NCBI GenBank assembly: GCA_937942115.1
Contig: CALDFY010000163.1
Coordinates: 1 to 14,256, forward strand
Direction of reading: 5' to 3'
From: an uncultured Anaerolineae bacterium
GTDB lineage: Bacteria > Chloroflexota > Anaerolineae > B4-G1 > DUEL01
Length of the DNA: 14,256 nt
A model generated the notes under the pieces. The model did no database searches. It was not told the DNA's origin and saw nothing but the letters and a program-made list of their open reading frames with translations. Shown here piece by piece: positions 6,276-13,013 of this stretch. The stretch's first letter is position 1. Each line of letters starts with the position of its first letter. Position numbers and translations under genes: made by a program.

Positions 6276-7330
6276 AGGCGCAGGATCACTTCCTCCAGGG
6301 AATCCAGACGGGGAGGGAGGACGATCGGCTGGGCCGGCAGGCCACGAATGATATCGGGGTCTTTCAGGCCATGCCCGGTGCAGACAGCGACGATGCGCTG
6401 ACCGCGCGCCCGCAGATGTCCAGCGGCGATTTCTGCCGCCAGCCCGGCCAGCCCGGCGGCGGAGGCCGGCTCTACCCAGATGCCTTCGGTTTGAGCCAGG
6501 AGGCGTTGCATCCGTAGAATTTCCTCATCCCTTACGGCGATGATACGCCCTCCCGATTCCGCCGCTGCCTGGAGTGCTTCTTCTCCCCGGGCCGGTCGGC
6601 CGATGCGGATAGCCGTTGCCACCGTCTCCGGTCGGTCTACCGGATGCCCCAACACCAGCGGCGCCGCGCCGGCAGCCTGGACCCCCAACAGGCGGGGCAG
6701 GCCGGTGTGTTTGAGTTCATGGTACTGCCGGAATCCCGCCCAGTAGGCTGTGATATTGCCGGCGTTCCCTACCGGTAAGCACAGCCAGTCAGGCGCACTT
6801 CCCAGATCGTCGCAGATTTCAAAGGCGGCGGTTTTTTGCCCCTCAATCCGGTACGGGTTCAAGGAATTCACAAGGGCAATGGGATGCTTCCGCGTGATCT
6901 CCATTACCAGGTGCAGAGCGTCATCAAAGGAGCCTTCCACCTGGATGACCTGGGCACCATAGGCCAGCGCGCCGGCCAGTTTTCCCGCGGCAACTTTTCC
7001 CTGGGGAATCAGGACGATGCACTTCATTCCCGCCCGGGCCGCATAGGCGGCCGCCGATGCCGCCGTGTTGCCGGTGGAGGCACAGATAACCGTTTTCGCC
7101 CCCCGTCCAAGAGCCTCACTGATCGCCGCCGTCATCCCCCGGTCCTTGAACGACCCCGTCGGGTTCAGACCCTCGTACTTGACCCACAATTCCATTCCTT
7201 CGGCCAGTTCACGGGCCAATCGGGGCACGGGAATCAAAGGGGTCGCTCCCTCCAGCAGCGTCACGGGTTGTGTATGGGAAGGCAGGTTGAGCAGATGTCC
7301 GTACCGGGAAAGCACTCCTTTTGGGACCAC
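6272..7330 (-). CDS. thrC: Threonine synthase (PLP-dependent)
   Basis: ThrC converts O-phosphohomoserine and water to threonine and phosphate. The 352-residue product belongs to the shorter bacterial/archaeal type. The PLP Schiff-base lysine is K62 in GSFKDRGM; other family motifs are ASTGNTAASAAAYAARAG (84-101), the phosphate-binding loop PVGNAGNITAYW (186-197) and EPASAAGLAGL (287-297). Substrate-entry motif LLEGATPLIP (25-34) is present. I chose the GTG at 7330, preceded at 5 bases by GGAGGG; no in-frame ATG exists upstream. The long 5' region up to the divergent promoter at 7670-7698 contains a GC-rich hairpin element. The homoserine dehydrogenase gene is not in the window. Confidence 0.97.
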   Translation of the reverse strand: MVPKGVLSRYGHLLNLPSHTQPVTLLEGATPLIPVPRLARELAEGMELWVKYEGLNPTGSFKDRGMTAAISEALGRGAKTVICASTGNTAASAAAYAARAGMKCIVLIPQGKVAAGKLAGALAYGAQVIQVEGSFDDALHLVMEITRKHPIALVNSLNPYRIEGQKTAAFEICDDLGSAPDWLCLPVGNAGNITAYWAGFRQYHELKHTGLPRLLGVQAAGAAPLVLGHPVDRPETVATAIRIGRPARGEEALQAAAESGGRIIAVRDEEILRMQRLLAQTEGIWVEPASAAGLAGLAAEIAAGHLRARGQRIVAVCTGHGLKDPDIIRGLPAQPIVLPPRLDSLEEVILRL

Positions 7331-7436
7331 GTGGCCCTCCGTCTGGCTACCTGATAATTTTTCAGCCGGCGTGCCGCCTGACAGCGGCGGTCATACAATC
7401 GGTTGAGTCTCGTAAAGTCGTACCGCGATCAGCCCC

Positions 7437-7600
7437 TGCCCCCCCACCGCCGCTGCGCGGCGTGGGGAGGGGAGATTGTGGGGTTTGTGGGCGGCAGCGA
7501 AGCCGCCGCCCACAAACCTCACCTTTTCACCCTCTTTCCTCTCCGCAAAGCGGGGAGAAGAAGGGGGGGGCAGGGGGATGAGGGGGGACAAAACGCCGCT
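7437..7600. repeat. GC-rich multi-hairpin element in the thrC leader
   Basis: Three nested inverted repeats follow each other: CCCCACCGCCGC with GCGGCGTGGGG (one bulged base), GGTTTGTGGGCGGC at 7482-7495 with its perfect complement at 7505-7518, and CTCTCCGC/GCGGGGAG around 7540-7556. The style equals the cores of the repeats at 162-553 and 5004-5330, but I do not find their GGGATGGTTC ends. It lies inside the inferred thrC 5' UTR, so it could be a repeat that was captured or a structured leader. No threonine-codon-rich leader peptide is visible. Confidence 0.65.
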
Positions 7601-7653
7601 CTGGAGAGGTCGTTTATTGAAGTTGCACATGACGTACAGAGACTTTCTCCGTG

Positions 7654-7679
7654 GATAGTATACCCCGATAGTATACCCC
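7654..7679. repeat. Perfect 13-bp tandem duplication over the thrC promoter
   Basis: GATAGTATACCCC occurs twice head to tail at 7654-7666 and 7667-7679. Each copy carries, on the minus strand, a TATACT hexamer. The plus-strand -10 at 7728-7733 sits in the inverted version (TATACTATC). It may duplicate a -10 element or an operator. Confidence 0.7.
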
Positions 7680-7698
7680 CAAACCCGAGGGGATGCAA
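7670..7698 (-). promoter_or_regulatory. Sigma70-type promoter toward thrC-thrB
   Basis: On the minus strand TTGCAT (7698-7693) and TATACT (7675-7670) are separated by exactly 17 bp. Transcription would start near 7663, giving a leader of about 330 bases before the thrC GTG. The -10 hexamer is one of the two in the 13-bp duplication. Confidence 0.6.
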
Positions 7699-7705
7699 CG
7701 TTATT

Positions 7706-7733
7706 TTGCCTTATTCCTGATTCGTGCTATACT
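7706..7733 (+). promoter_or_regulatory. Extended -10 promoter of the seven-gene operon
   Basis: TTGCCT (7706-7711), a 16-bp spacer ending in TGC, and TATACT (7728-7733) make an extended -10 sigma70-type promoter. The expected start point is 7740-7741, exactly at an in-frame GTG, which suggests a leaderless mRNA. Its -35 lies 7 bp from the -35 of the opposite promoter. Confidence 0.65.
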
Positions 7734-7740
7734 ATCTCCT

Positions 7741-7959
7741 GTGAACGGGGAAAAACGGATTTCGCCGGTTGACCCATTAGAATCGGACGCCCTGTCCCCT
7801 CTCTTTGCCGATCTTGCCGCCGCCCTGGGATGGCTGGGCGCTCAGGCTCTTCTCTTTGTCCAGCCCTTGCTGACGGGGTGGGTGAACGAATCGGTCATAG
7901 AAGAAGCCATCCGCTGGCTGGAGTCCCCCTTGCGGCACGTTGACGGGAGGGATTTATGA
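7741..7959 (+). CDS. Small protein, first gene of the membrane cluster (unknown function)
   Basis: I do not recognise this 72-residue product. It has a polar start (GEKRISPVDPLESDAL), one hydrophobic stretch of about 22 residues (LAAALGWLGAQALLFVQPLL) and a charged amphipathic end (ESVIEEAIRWLESPLRH), so it may be a one-helix membrane or membrane-associated protein. The frame is open from an ATG at 7693, but that ATG lies in the -35 region of the thrC promoter and upstream of the -10 at 7728-7733; the GTG at 7741 coincides with the predicted transcript start and is therefore preferred, as a leaderless start. The stop overlaps the start of the next gene by four bases (ATGA), which argues that the frame is truly translated. 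If a promoter further upstream is used, the ATG form of 88 residues is possible. Confidence 0.65.
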   Translation: MNGEKRISPVDPLESDALSPLFADLAAALGWLGAQALLFVQPLLTGWVNESVIEEAIRWLESPLRHVDGRDL

Positions 7960-8687
7960 CCTCAATCCTTCCGGGACTGCTGATTCTCGTTGCCTTTCTC
8001 GCCCTTCTCTGGACCGCTATTCGGGCCCGTCGCGGTCACGTCCCCTCCAACCGCCCCCTGCCAGCGTTTGACGGATTGCCTGCCGAACTGGGCCACTCCG
8101 CAGAGAGTGGGTCTCCTATCCTCTTCACCCTCGGCTCCGGGGCCGTAGGAAGCGAGCGGACATTGACATCCATCGCCGCGCTGGAAACCCTGGAAGGGGT
8201 GGCCGATGCAGCCATCGCCTACGGAACCCCGCCCATCGTTACGGTGGGGGACCCCACCATCCTCCCGCTGGCCGAAGACATCTTCTTGCGCGCCTGGAAC
8301 CGGCGCGGTACCCCGGAGCGATACAACCCGGCCACCGTGCAGTTCATCGGCATCCAGCCGGCCGTCTACGCGGCGGGAGTGGCCGACCTGTTGCTCCACG
8401 AGCGAGTTCACGGCCACGTTCTCATCGGCTCTATGGACGAGGAGGCCGCCCTGGTGACCCACGCAGCGGAGGGACGAGGGATTCCGCAGTCGGTCGCCGC
8501 CGACCGTCTCCCGGCCCTGGGCGCCCTCTACCCCGCCGATGCCCGGCTGGCCGCCGGCGAAGAACTGTACGCCGGCCCGGCCCGGGTCGCGGCTCTTCCA
8601 CGGTATGTGACCAGCCTGCGAGTCCAGGATGTGCTGCGTTTTCTGATCGTTCTTCTCGTCCTCCTGAAAGTGCTGGGACTCTGGTAG
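7956..8687 (+). CDS. Two-anchor membrane protein, DUF6754-like
   Basis: The 243-residue product has a hydrophobic helix at each end (about residues 4-22, LPGLLILVAFLALLWTAI, and 226-242, FLIVLLVLLKVLGLW) and a soluble alpha/beta domain between them. The middle contains GSPILFTLGSGAVGSERTL, YGTPPIVTVGDPTILPLAED and HVLIGSMDEEAALVTHAAEG. It reminds me of DUF6754, a family of unknown role seen in Chloroflexota and other bacteria; this is recognition, not a search. GGAGGG stands five bases before the ATG. The start overlaps the preceding stop and the next gene begins 10 bp after its stop. No catalytic motif is recognised. A sensor or structural part of an envelope complex is plausible but unproven. 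Confidence 0.85.
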   Translation: MTSILPGLLILVAFLALLWTAIRARRGHVPSNRPLPAFDGLPAELGHSAESGSPILFTLGSGAVGSERTLTSIAALETLEGVADAAIAYGTPPIVTVGDPTILPLAEDIFLRAWNRRGTPERYNPATVQFIGIQPAVYAAGVADLLLHERVHGHVLIGSMDEEAALVTHAAEGRGIPQSVAADRLPALGALYPADARLAAGEELYAGPARVAALPRYVTSLRVQDVLRFLIVLLVLLKVLGLW

Positions 8688-8697
8688 CGAGGTGCTG

Positions 8698-9327
8698 ATG
8701 GACCGGTTGGTGAAACGAATCCTTCCGACTTCGGTCGCCGTTGGAACAGGGCTGCTGGTCCTCCTGGGCTATCTCCTCCCCATCCCCCTCCTCGCATCTG
8801 TGCGGGATGAACTGGTCCGCTGGGCTGTCATCATCGCTGCATTTGCCTTCATCCTGGGCTTTTTCAACCTGCTGCGGGTCCATTCCGGGCGTGCCCGGAA
8901 ACCCGGCGGCATCTACAGCGCCATCCTGATCCTGACCGCTCTGGTCAGTCTGGGCCTGACCCTGGCCGCCCTTCTGCTCCCCTCCCTGCGATTCCTGGGC
9001 GACTGGTGGTTTCGCTATGTCCTCTCCCCTCTTCAGGCGACTGTCGCCGGGCTGATCGCCTTCGTCCTAGCTGTGGCTGCCTTTCGCCTGCTGCGCCATC
9101 GGCGCGAGGCCGGCGTACTGGTCTTTCTGGTCGCCGCTCTCGTCGTCCTGCTGGGCACGTTGCCGCTCCCGGCCCCGGCAGGGAATGGGCTGGTCTCTCT
9201 GCGAACGTGGTGGATGAACGTCCCGGCGATGGCCGGGATGCGCGGGCTACTGATCGGCGTGGGACTGGGCACCCTGCTGGTCGGCCTGCGCGTGCTGATC
9301 GGAGCCGACCGTCCATATAGCGATTGA
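8698..9327 (+). CDS. Six-helix integral membrane protein (unknown function)
   Basis: I do not recognise a family. The 209-residue product starts MDRLVKRILPTSVAVGTG and has about six hydrophobic helices: GLLVLLGYLLPIPLL, AVIIAAFAFILGFFNLL, SAILILTALVSLGLTLAALL, ATVAGLIAFVLAVAAF, VLVFLVAALVVLLGTL and GLLIGVGLGTLLVGLRVLI. Arginine-rich loops (RVHSGRARK, RLLRHRRE) mark likely cytoplasmic sides. I chose ATG 8698 because GAGG lies at 8689-8692; an in-frame GTG two codons earlier overlaps that site. The gene lies between the two-anchor protein and the zinc-ribbon protein with 10- and 11-bp gaps, so it is part of the same operon and probably of the same complex. Confidence 0.85.
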   Translation: MDRLVKRILPTSVAVGTGLLVLLGYLLPIPLLASVRDELVRWAVIIAAFAFILGFFNLLRVHSGRARKPGGIYSAILILTALVSLGLTLAALLLPSLRFLGDWWFRYVLSPLQATVAGLIAFVLAVAAFRLLRHRREAGVLVFLVAALVVLLGTLPLPAPAGNGLVSLRTWWMNVPAMAGMRGLLIGVGLGTLLVGLRVLIGADRPYSD

Positions 9328-9338
9328 CCGGGGGGCCC

Positions 9339-11426
9339 ATGATTTACTGTCCGAAATGTGGTACGGCGAACCGACAGGGCAGCAAATTTTGCAACGAGTG
9401 TGGGAGCCCGTTGCCGGCCACCGGCCTGCGCTGCCCAATGTGCGGCGCAATCAATCCCACCGGCAATCTCTACTGCGACCGCTGTGGCGCCCGCCTGATC
9501 CCGGCGGAAAAGATGCCCCCGGAAGAGGAGAAACCGGAACGCCCATCTCCCCTCAAAGGCATCTCGCTTCCCTCCGTCCCCCTGACCGAAGAGGATTGGC
9601 TTTCTGAACTGCGGGCAGAGTCAGAGGAACTGGACCTTCTTCCTGAGGAGGAGATTCCTGACCGGCTGCAGGAACCGGAGGCTCCTCCCTTGGAGGCCGC
9701 CATCCCGGAGTGGCTGCGGGAACTGGAGGCTCCCGCTGCGCCCCTCCCCCCGGAGGCTCCGCCCCCGGAGGCCGCCATCCCGGACTGGCTGCGGGAACTG
9801 GAGGCCCCCGCCGCGCCCCTCCCCCCGGAGGCTCCGCCCCTGGAGGCCGCCATCCCGGACTGGCTGCGGGAACTGGAGGCCCCCGCCGCGCCTCCTCCCC
9901 CGGAGGCTCCGCCCCCGCAGGCCGCCATCCCGGACTGGCTGCGGGAACTGGAGGCCCCCGGTGCGCCCCTCCCCCCGGAGGCCCCGTCCCCGGAGGCCGC
10001 CATCCCGGAGTGGCTGGCGGAGCCGGAAAAGACCCTACCGGAAGCCCCTTCTCCTGCCGAAAAACCAACACCTCCGCTGGCCGGCATCCCTGGACCACCG
10101 GCCGGTGAGATTCCCGACTGGCTGCGAGAAGTGGAGTTCGCTGCGCTGGAGCGGAAAGAGCGCCCGGCCCAGCCTCCGCCGGTCGTGGCAGTGGATGTCC
10201 ACGCCGGTGCACCTCCTGCATCCCCAACCGTACCTCCCATCCTGATTGAGGAGGAAGAAATCCTGGTCACAGCCCCGGGCGAAACCCCGGACTGGCTCAA
10301 AGAAGCACCGGAAGAGGCGCCCCCGGAATTTGGCGGTTTGGTTCCGGCCGAAATTCCCGAGTGGCTGCGAGCACTCCAGCCTCGGGAAGAAGGAGCAGTT
10401 GAAGAGGAACCTGTGGAGACGGAGGGATTTCTGGTCGGACTGCGGGGGCTTCTTTCCATTGGGAAGGGTCTGGACATGCCGCCGACGGCCCAATCGCTCC
10501 TGCCGAGAGCCCCCAGCCCGGCAGCGGTCGCCCGGGCAGAACTCCTCCAGGGCCTCCTTTCCCGACCGATGATGACCCCACCGACCGCCGAAACGCGGGC
10601 GGCTCCCCGAAAGAGCGAGTGGATATGGACTCGCTTTCTGGTGGGGGTGATTCTTCTGACGGCGATTCTTCTCCCGATGCTGGTCCGGCTACCCTTCTTC
10701 GGCCCACCGACGGTCCCGGCTGCGGAGGCCCTCTTCGCTACGGTGAACCAGTTACCGGAGAACACCCCTGTCCTGATCGCGTGGGAGTACGGCCCGGCAG
10801 AGGCCGATGAGATGGACCGGGTGGCCGGTCCGCTGATGGAGCACCTCCTGCGCCGGGAAGCCCGCCTGATTGTCGTGAGCACCCGCCTGGAAGGGCCAGC
10901 AGCGGCCGAGGCCCTGCTGACGTCCCGGCTGGCCGACCCATCCGAACGGCTCCGGAGAGTGGCGAACCTGGGTTACCTGCCCGGACAGGCCGCCGGGGTG
11001 CGGGAGGCCCTCGGAAATCTGGACGGACGGACCGAAGCCGTTACGGGACGGCCGGCGTCTCAGTTAGAAGCGATGTCGGACGTCCATTCCATTGCCGACG
11101 TGGGAATGGTGGTCGTGCTGGCGGCCCAGCCGGATGATCTGAAGACCTGGCTGGAACAGATTTCCGCCGCCAACCCGAACGTGCCGGTCGTGGCCGGAGT
11201 CAGCGCCCGGACAGAACTCATCGGTACTCCATATCTGACCGCCGGTCAACTCAAGGGGATGGTCGCGGGCCTGACCGGCGGGTCCGTCTACGAGCGGCGA
11301 CTGGATACCGGTCGGGGGCGAGAGTATGAATACTATCTGACCTCCCTGGGAGTGGCCCAGTTGGCCATCGCTGCCCTGACGGTTATTGGCGCCCTCATTT
11401 TCCTGGTCGGAGGACGGAAGCGATGA
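9339..11426 (+). CDS. Zinc-ribbon protein with IPDWL repeat array and membrane-anchored outer domain
   Basis: The 695-residue product has four parts. (1) Two zinc ribbons with C-x2-C pairs at residues 4/7, 18/21 and 32/35, 46/49. (2) A region of about 370 residues rich in Pro, Ala and Glu that carries at least eight copies of a motif IP[DE]WL[RA]E (five at 25-residue spacing in a tandem array, then EIPDWLREVE, ETPDWLKEA, EIPEWLRAL, plus a degenerate EEDWLSELR before the array). (3) A transmembrane helix at about 432-452 (FLVGVILLTAILLPMLV). (4) A folded domain of about 210 residues (TPVLIAWEYGPAEADEMDR, EARLIVVSTRLEGPAAAEAL, PNVPVVAGVSARTELIG) and a final helix at about 670-691 followed by GGRKR. 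The zinc and IPDWL parts should be cytoplasmic and domain 4 outside. ATG 9339 is chosen over the TTG at 9324 because MIYCPKCGTANR is the usual family start. Function is unknown; a multivalent scaffold is my inference. Confidence 0.9.
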   Translation: MIYCPKCGTANRQGSKFCNECGSPLPATGLRCPMCGAINPTGNLYCDRCGARLIPAEKMPPEEEKPERPSPLKGISLPSVPLTEEDWLSELRAESEELDLLPEEEIPDRLQEPEAPPLEAAIPEWLRELEAPAAPLPPEAPPPEAAIPDWLRELEAPAAPLPPEAPPLEAAIPDWLRELEAPAAPPPPEAPPPQAAIPDWLRELEAPGAPLPPEAPSPEAAIPEWLAEPEKTLPEAPSPAEKPTPPLAGIPGPPAGEIPDWLREVEFAALERKERPAQPPPVVAVDVHAGAPPASPTVPPILIEEEEILVTAPGETPDWLKEAPEEAPPEFGGLVPAEIPEWLRALQPREEGAVEEEPVETEGFLVGLRGLLSIGKGLDMPPTAQSLLPRAPSPAAVARAELLQGLLSRPMMTPPTAETRAAPRKSEWIWTRFLVGVILLTAILLPMLVRLPFFGPPTVPAAEALFATVNQLPENTPVLIAWEYGPAEADEMDRVAGPLMEHLLRREARLIVVSTRLEGPAAAEALLTSRLADPSERLRRVANLGYLPGQAAGVREALGNLDGRTEAVTGRPASQLEAMSDVHSIADVGMVVVLAAQPDDLKTWLEQISAANPNVPVVAGVSARTELIGTPYLTAGQLKGMVAGLTGGSVYERRLDTGRGREYEYYLTSLGVAQLAIAALTVIGALIFLVGGRKR
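9678..10020 (+). repeat. 75-bp in-frame tandem repeat (4 full units and a partial fifth)
   Basis: Units begin at 9678, 9753, 9828, 9903 and 9978, each coding for 25 residues of the form EAPPxEAAIPDWLRELEAP plus AAPLPP. The period is exactly 75 bp and neighbouring units are nearly identical, so unit number could vary by recombination or slippage without breaking the frame. Confidence 0.92.
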
Positions 11427-12100
11427 CGGCAGACCTGATCGGCCTGATCGTGGGCACATTGTTGACCCTGCTGGTGCTCAGTTACATCCTGGGCGACAAC
11501 CCCCTGTACCGCCTGGCGCTTCATCTGCTGGTGGGAGCGACGGTGGGATACGGGGTGGCCGTCACCACCGTGACCGTCCTCCAGACCGTCCTGCCGGCCC
11601 TTCAGAGCAACTCTCCGGATCGCATCCGGGTTCTGATTCCCGTCATTCTGGGCATCCTGCTGCTCTTCAAGGGATTCCCTCGCTGGTCGGCGTGGGGCAA
11701 CTTCTCCACAGCGCTGCTGGTCGGTGTGGGCGCCGCTGTGGCGGTGGGCGGGGCGCTGGTGGGAACCGTCATCCCCCAGACCGCCGCCGTCGGTTCACTG
11801 AACGCCTGGCTGCGAGGAGGGTCTGCTGGGTTGATCAACGGGCTGATCGCGATGATCGGGACCGTCGGTGCAGTCCTGGCCTTTGCCTTTGCCGTCCCCC
11901 GTCAGCCGACCCTGCGACGCCTCTGGAACGGCAGTGTGGGGGTACTGGGGCAGGTGGGGCGCCTTTTCCTGCTGGCGGCCTTCGGCGCGGCCTTTGGCAC
12001 AGCCCTCACCGCCAGCCTGACCGTGCTGATCGGGCGGGTGTATTCCGTCGTGATAGGAATCCAGAAAATCATCGCTGCAATCGGGATGGGGGGCGGCTGA
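11423..12100 (+). CDS. Polytopic membrane protein (unknown function)
   Basis: The 225-residue product has six or seven hydrophobic helices, starting with LIGLIVGTLLTLLVLSYILG, then DNPLYRLALHLLVGATVGYG, VLIPVILGILLLFKG, ALLVGVGAAVAVGGALVG, GLIAMIGTVGAVLAFAFAV and FLLAAFGAAFGTALTASL. The stretch GDNPLYRLALHLLVGATVGYG resembles membrane proteins I recall beside DUF6754 genes in other bacteria, but I cannot name a Pfam family. Its ATG overlaps the stop of the zinc-ribbon gene by four bases (ATGA), a strong sign of coupled synthesis. The C-terminus is Gly-rich (IGMGGG). ybeY starts 4 bp after its stop. Confidence 0.85.
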   Translation: MTADLIGLIVGTLLTLLVLSYILGDNPLYRLALHLLVGATVGYGVAVTTVTVLQTVLPALQSNSPDRIRVLIPVILGILLLFKGFPRWSAWGNFSTALLVGVGAAVAVGGALVGTVIPQTAAVGSLNAWLRGGSAGLINGLIAMIGTVGAVLAFAFAVPRQPTLRRLWNGSVGVLGQVGRLFLLAAFGAAFGTALTASLTVLIGRVYSVVIGIQKIIAAIGMGGG

Positions 12101-12104
12101 GCAT

Positions 12105-12566
12105 ATGTATTGGGTAGACGTACAAACCGAAGGAGAATGGCCGCTGGACCTGGAGGTCCTGCGGCAAACCGCCGTGGCGACGTTGATGCACCAGGGCGCG
12201 CCGGATGTAGAGGTCGCCATCGTCATCACCGACGACGAGAGCCTGCAGGAACTGAACCGCCGTTTCCGGGGCATAGACGCGCCCACCGACGTCCTGGCGT
12301 TCCCCAACGAGAGCCGGGGACCCTTCGTCAGCGCGCCGGGTCTCCCCCGCTACCTGGGCGATATTGCCATCTCGTACCCCCGCGCGGCCGAGCAGGCGGC
12401 TGAGGCCGGCCACACCGTCCAGGCCGAACTCCAGTTGCTGGTCGTCCACGGAGTCCTTCACCTGCTGGGGCACGATGACCAGCAGGAGCCGGAGCGGGCC
12501 CGCATGTGGGCGGCCCAGGAAGCCGTTCTCCGGGCCCTGGGCGTCTCCGTCCATCTCCCCGAATGA
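12105..12566 (+). CDS. ybeY: Endoribonuclease YbeY (16S rRNA 3'-end maturation)
   Basis: YbeY is a metal-dependent endoribonuclease involved in 16S rRNA processing and ribosome quality control. The 153-residue product has the family core: VAIVITDDESLQELNRRFRG, APTDVLAFPNE (61-69 region) and LGDIAISYPRAAEQA, then HGVLHLLGHDD from residue 115. The usual motif is HGxLHLxGYDH with three zinc-binding histidines; here H115 and H119 are present, but the third position, 125, is Asp (codon GAC). His123 sits two residues before it. The substitution may be tolerated, since Asp can bind zinc, or the metal site may be altered. The gene follows the membrane cluster by 4 bp and overlaps dgkA by four bases. 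phoH, a common neighbour, is not here. Confidence 0.95.
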   Translation: MYWVDVQTEGEWPLDLEVLRQTAVATLMHQGAPDVEVAIVITDDESLQELNRRFRGIDAPTDVLAFPNESRGPFVSAPGLPRYLGDIAISYPRAAEQAAEAGHTVQAELQLLVVHGVLHLLGHDDQQEPERARMWAAQEAVLRALGVSVHLPE

Positions 12567-12937
12567 AGCGCCGCCGTTCTTCCCTCCCGGAAGCGTTTGG
12601 CCACGCGTTCGTCGGCCTCTTCCTCGCCCTGCGCACCCAGCGGAACATACCCATCCATCTGGCGATCGCGGCGGGCGTCGTCGCGCTGGGAATGTGGTTG
12701 GGTCTATCCACCACTCAGTGGGCCATCCTGGCCCTGACCATCGGCTCCGTCCTGGCGGCAGAGTTATTGAATAGCGGCCTGGAGACGGTGGTGGATATGG
12801 TCAGCCCGGATTATCATCCGCTGGCCAAACAGGCCAAAGATGTAGCCGCCGGGGCTGTCCTGCTGGCCGCCATCGTCGCCGTCGTGGTGGGCCTGCTGAT
12901 TCTGGGCCCTCCCCTGTGGGCCCGGCTGATGAGATAA
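12563..12937 (+). CDS. dgkA: Undecaprenol / diacylglycerol kinase, DgkA family
   Basis: This small trimeric membrane kinase phosphorylates undecaprenol or diacylglycerol with ATP at the inner membrane face. The 124-residue product has a basic start (MKRRRSSLPEAFGHAFVG), then three transmembrane helices (about 30-48, 52-69 and 96-115) and the family signature ELLNSGLETVVDMV with the catalytic Glu near residue 74, followed by PDYHPLAKQAKDVAAGAVLL. The ATG at 12563 overlaps the ybeY stop (ATGA); no separate ribosome binding site is seen, so translation depends on coupling. A longer in-frame start at 12506 lies within ybeY and is rejected. ybeY-dgkA adjacency is frequent in bacteria. Gram-positive-type relatives act mainly on undecaprenol, so lipid recycling for cell-wall synthesis is likely. 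Confidence 0.95.
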   Translation: MKRRRSSLPEAFGHAFVGLFLALRTQRNIPIHLAIAAGVVALGMWLGLSTTQWAILALTIGSVLAAELLNSGLETVVDMVSPDYHPLAKQAKDVAAGAVLLAAIVAVVVGLLILGPPLWARLMR

Positions 12938-12943
12938 GTATCC

Positions 12944-12986
12944 CACAGAGACACAAAGAGCACAAAGCATCTCTGGGTCTTTGTGT
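12944..12986. repeat. ACACAAAGA inverted repeat after dgkA
   Basis: ACACAAAGA at 12951-12959 pairs with TCTTTGTGT at 12978-12986, inside a CACAGAGACACAAAG-type run. It may end the seven-gene operon transcript, but the T-rich tail is in the stem, not after it. It also separates the operon from the next gene. Confidence 0.55.
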
Positions 12987-13013
12987 GAGAATTTATCTCC
13001 CGGAGAGAACGGC

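Noticed and set aside
7331..7663. T-box or threonine attenuator in front of thrC
   Set aside because: No T-box core and no Thr-rich leader peptide can be read; the hairpins look like the dispersed repeat family.
7693..7740. ATG start at 7693 for the first gene of the plus operon
   Set aside because: It lies in the -35 of the thrC promoter and upstream of the best plus promoter; GTG 7741 fits the transcript start. Kept only as an alternative.
9324..9338. TTG start at 9324 for the zinc-ribbon gene
   Set aside because: It overlaps the stop of the preceding gene and the family normally starts MIYCPKCG, given by ATG 9339.
9678..10020. Regularly spaced repeats as a possible CRISPR array
   Set aside because: The units are directly adjacent, in frame and have no unique spacers; it is a protein-coding tandem repeat.
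9470..10882. A 470-residue minus-strand open frame opposite the zinc-ribbon gene
   Set aside because: It is Ser/Gly/Arg low-complexity caused by the GC-rich repeats on the other strand, has no domain and no good start; the plus frame has clear zinc and membrane motifs.
11386..12117. Plus-strand frame of 243 residues over the last membrane gene
   Set aside because: Shadow frame with Arg/Gly/Pro bias; the 11423 frame has clean transmembrane helices and ATGA coupling.
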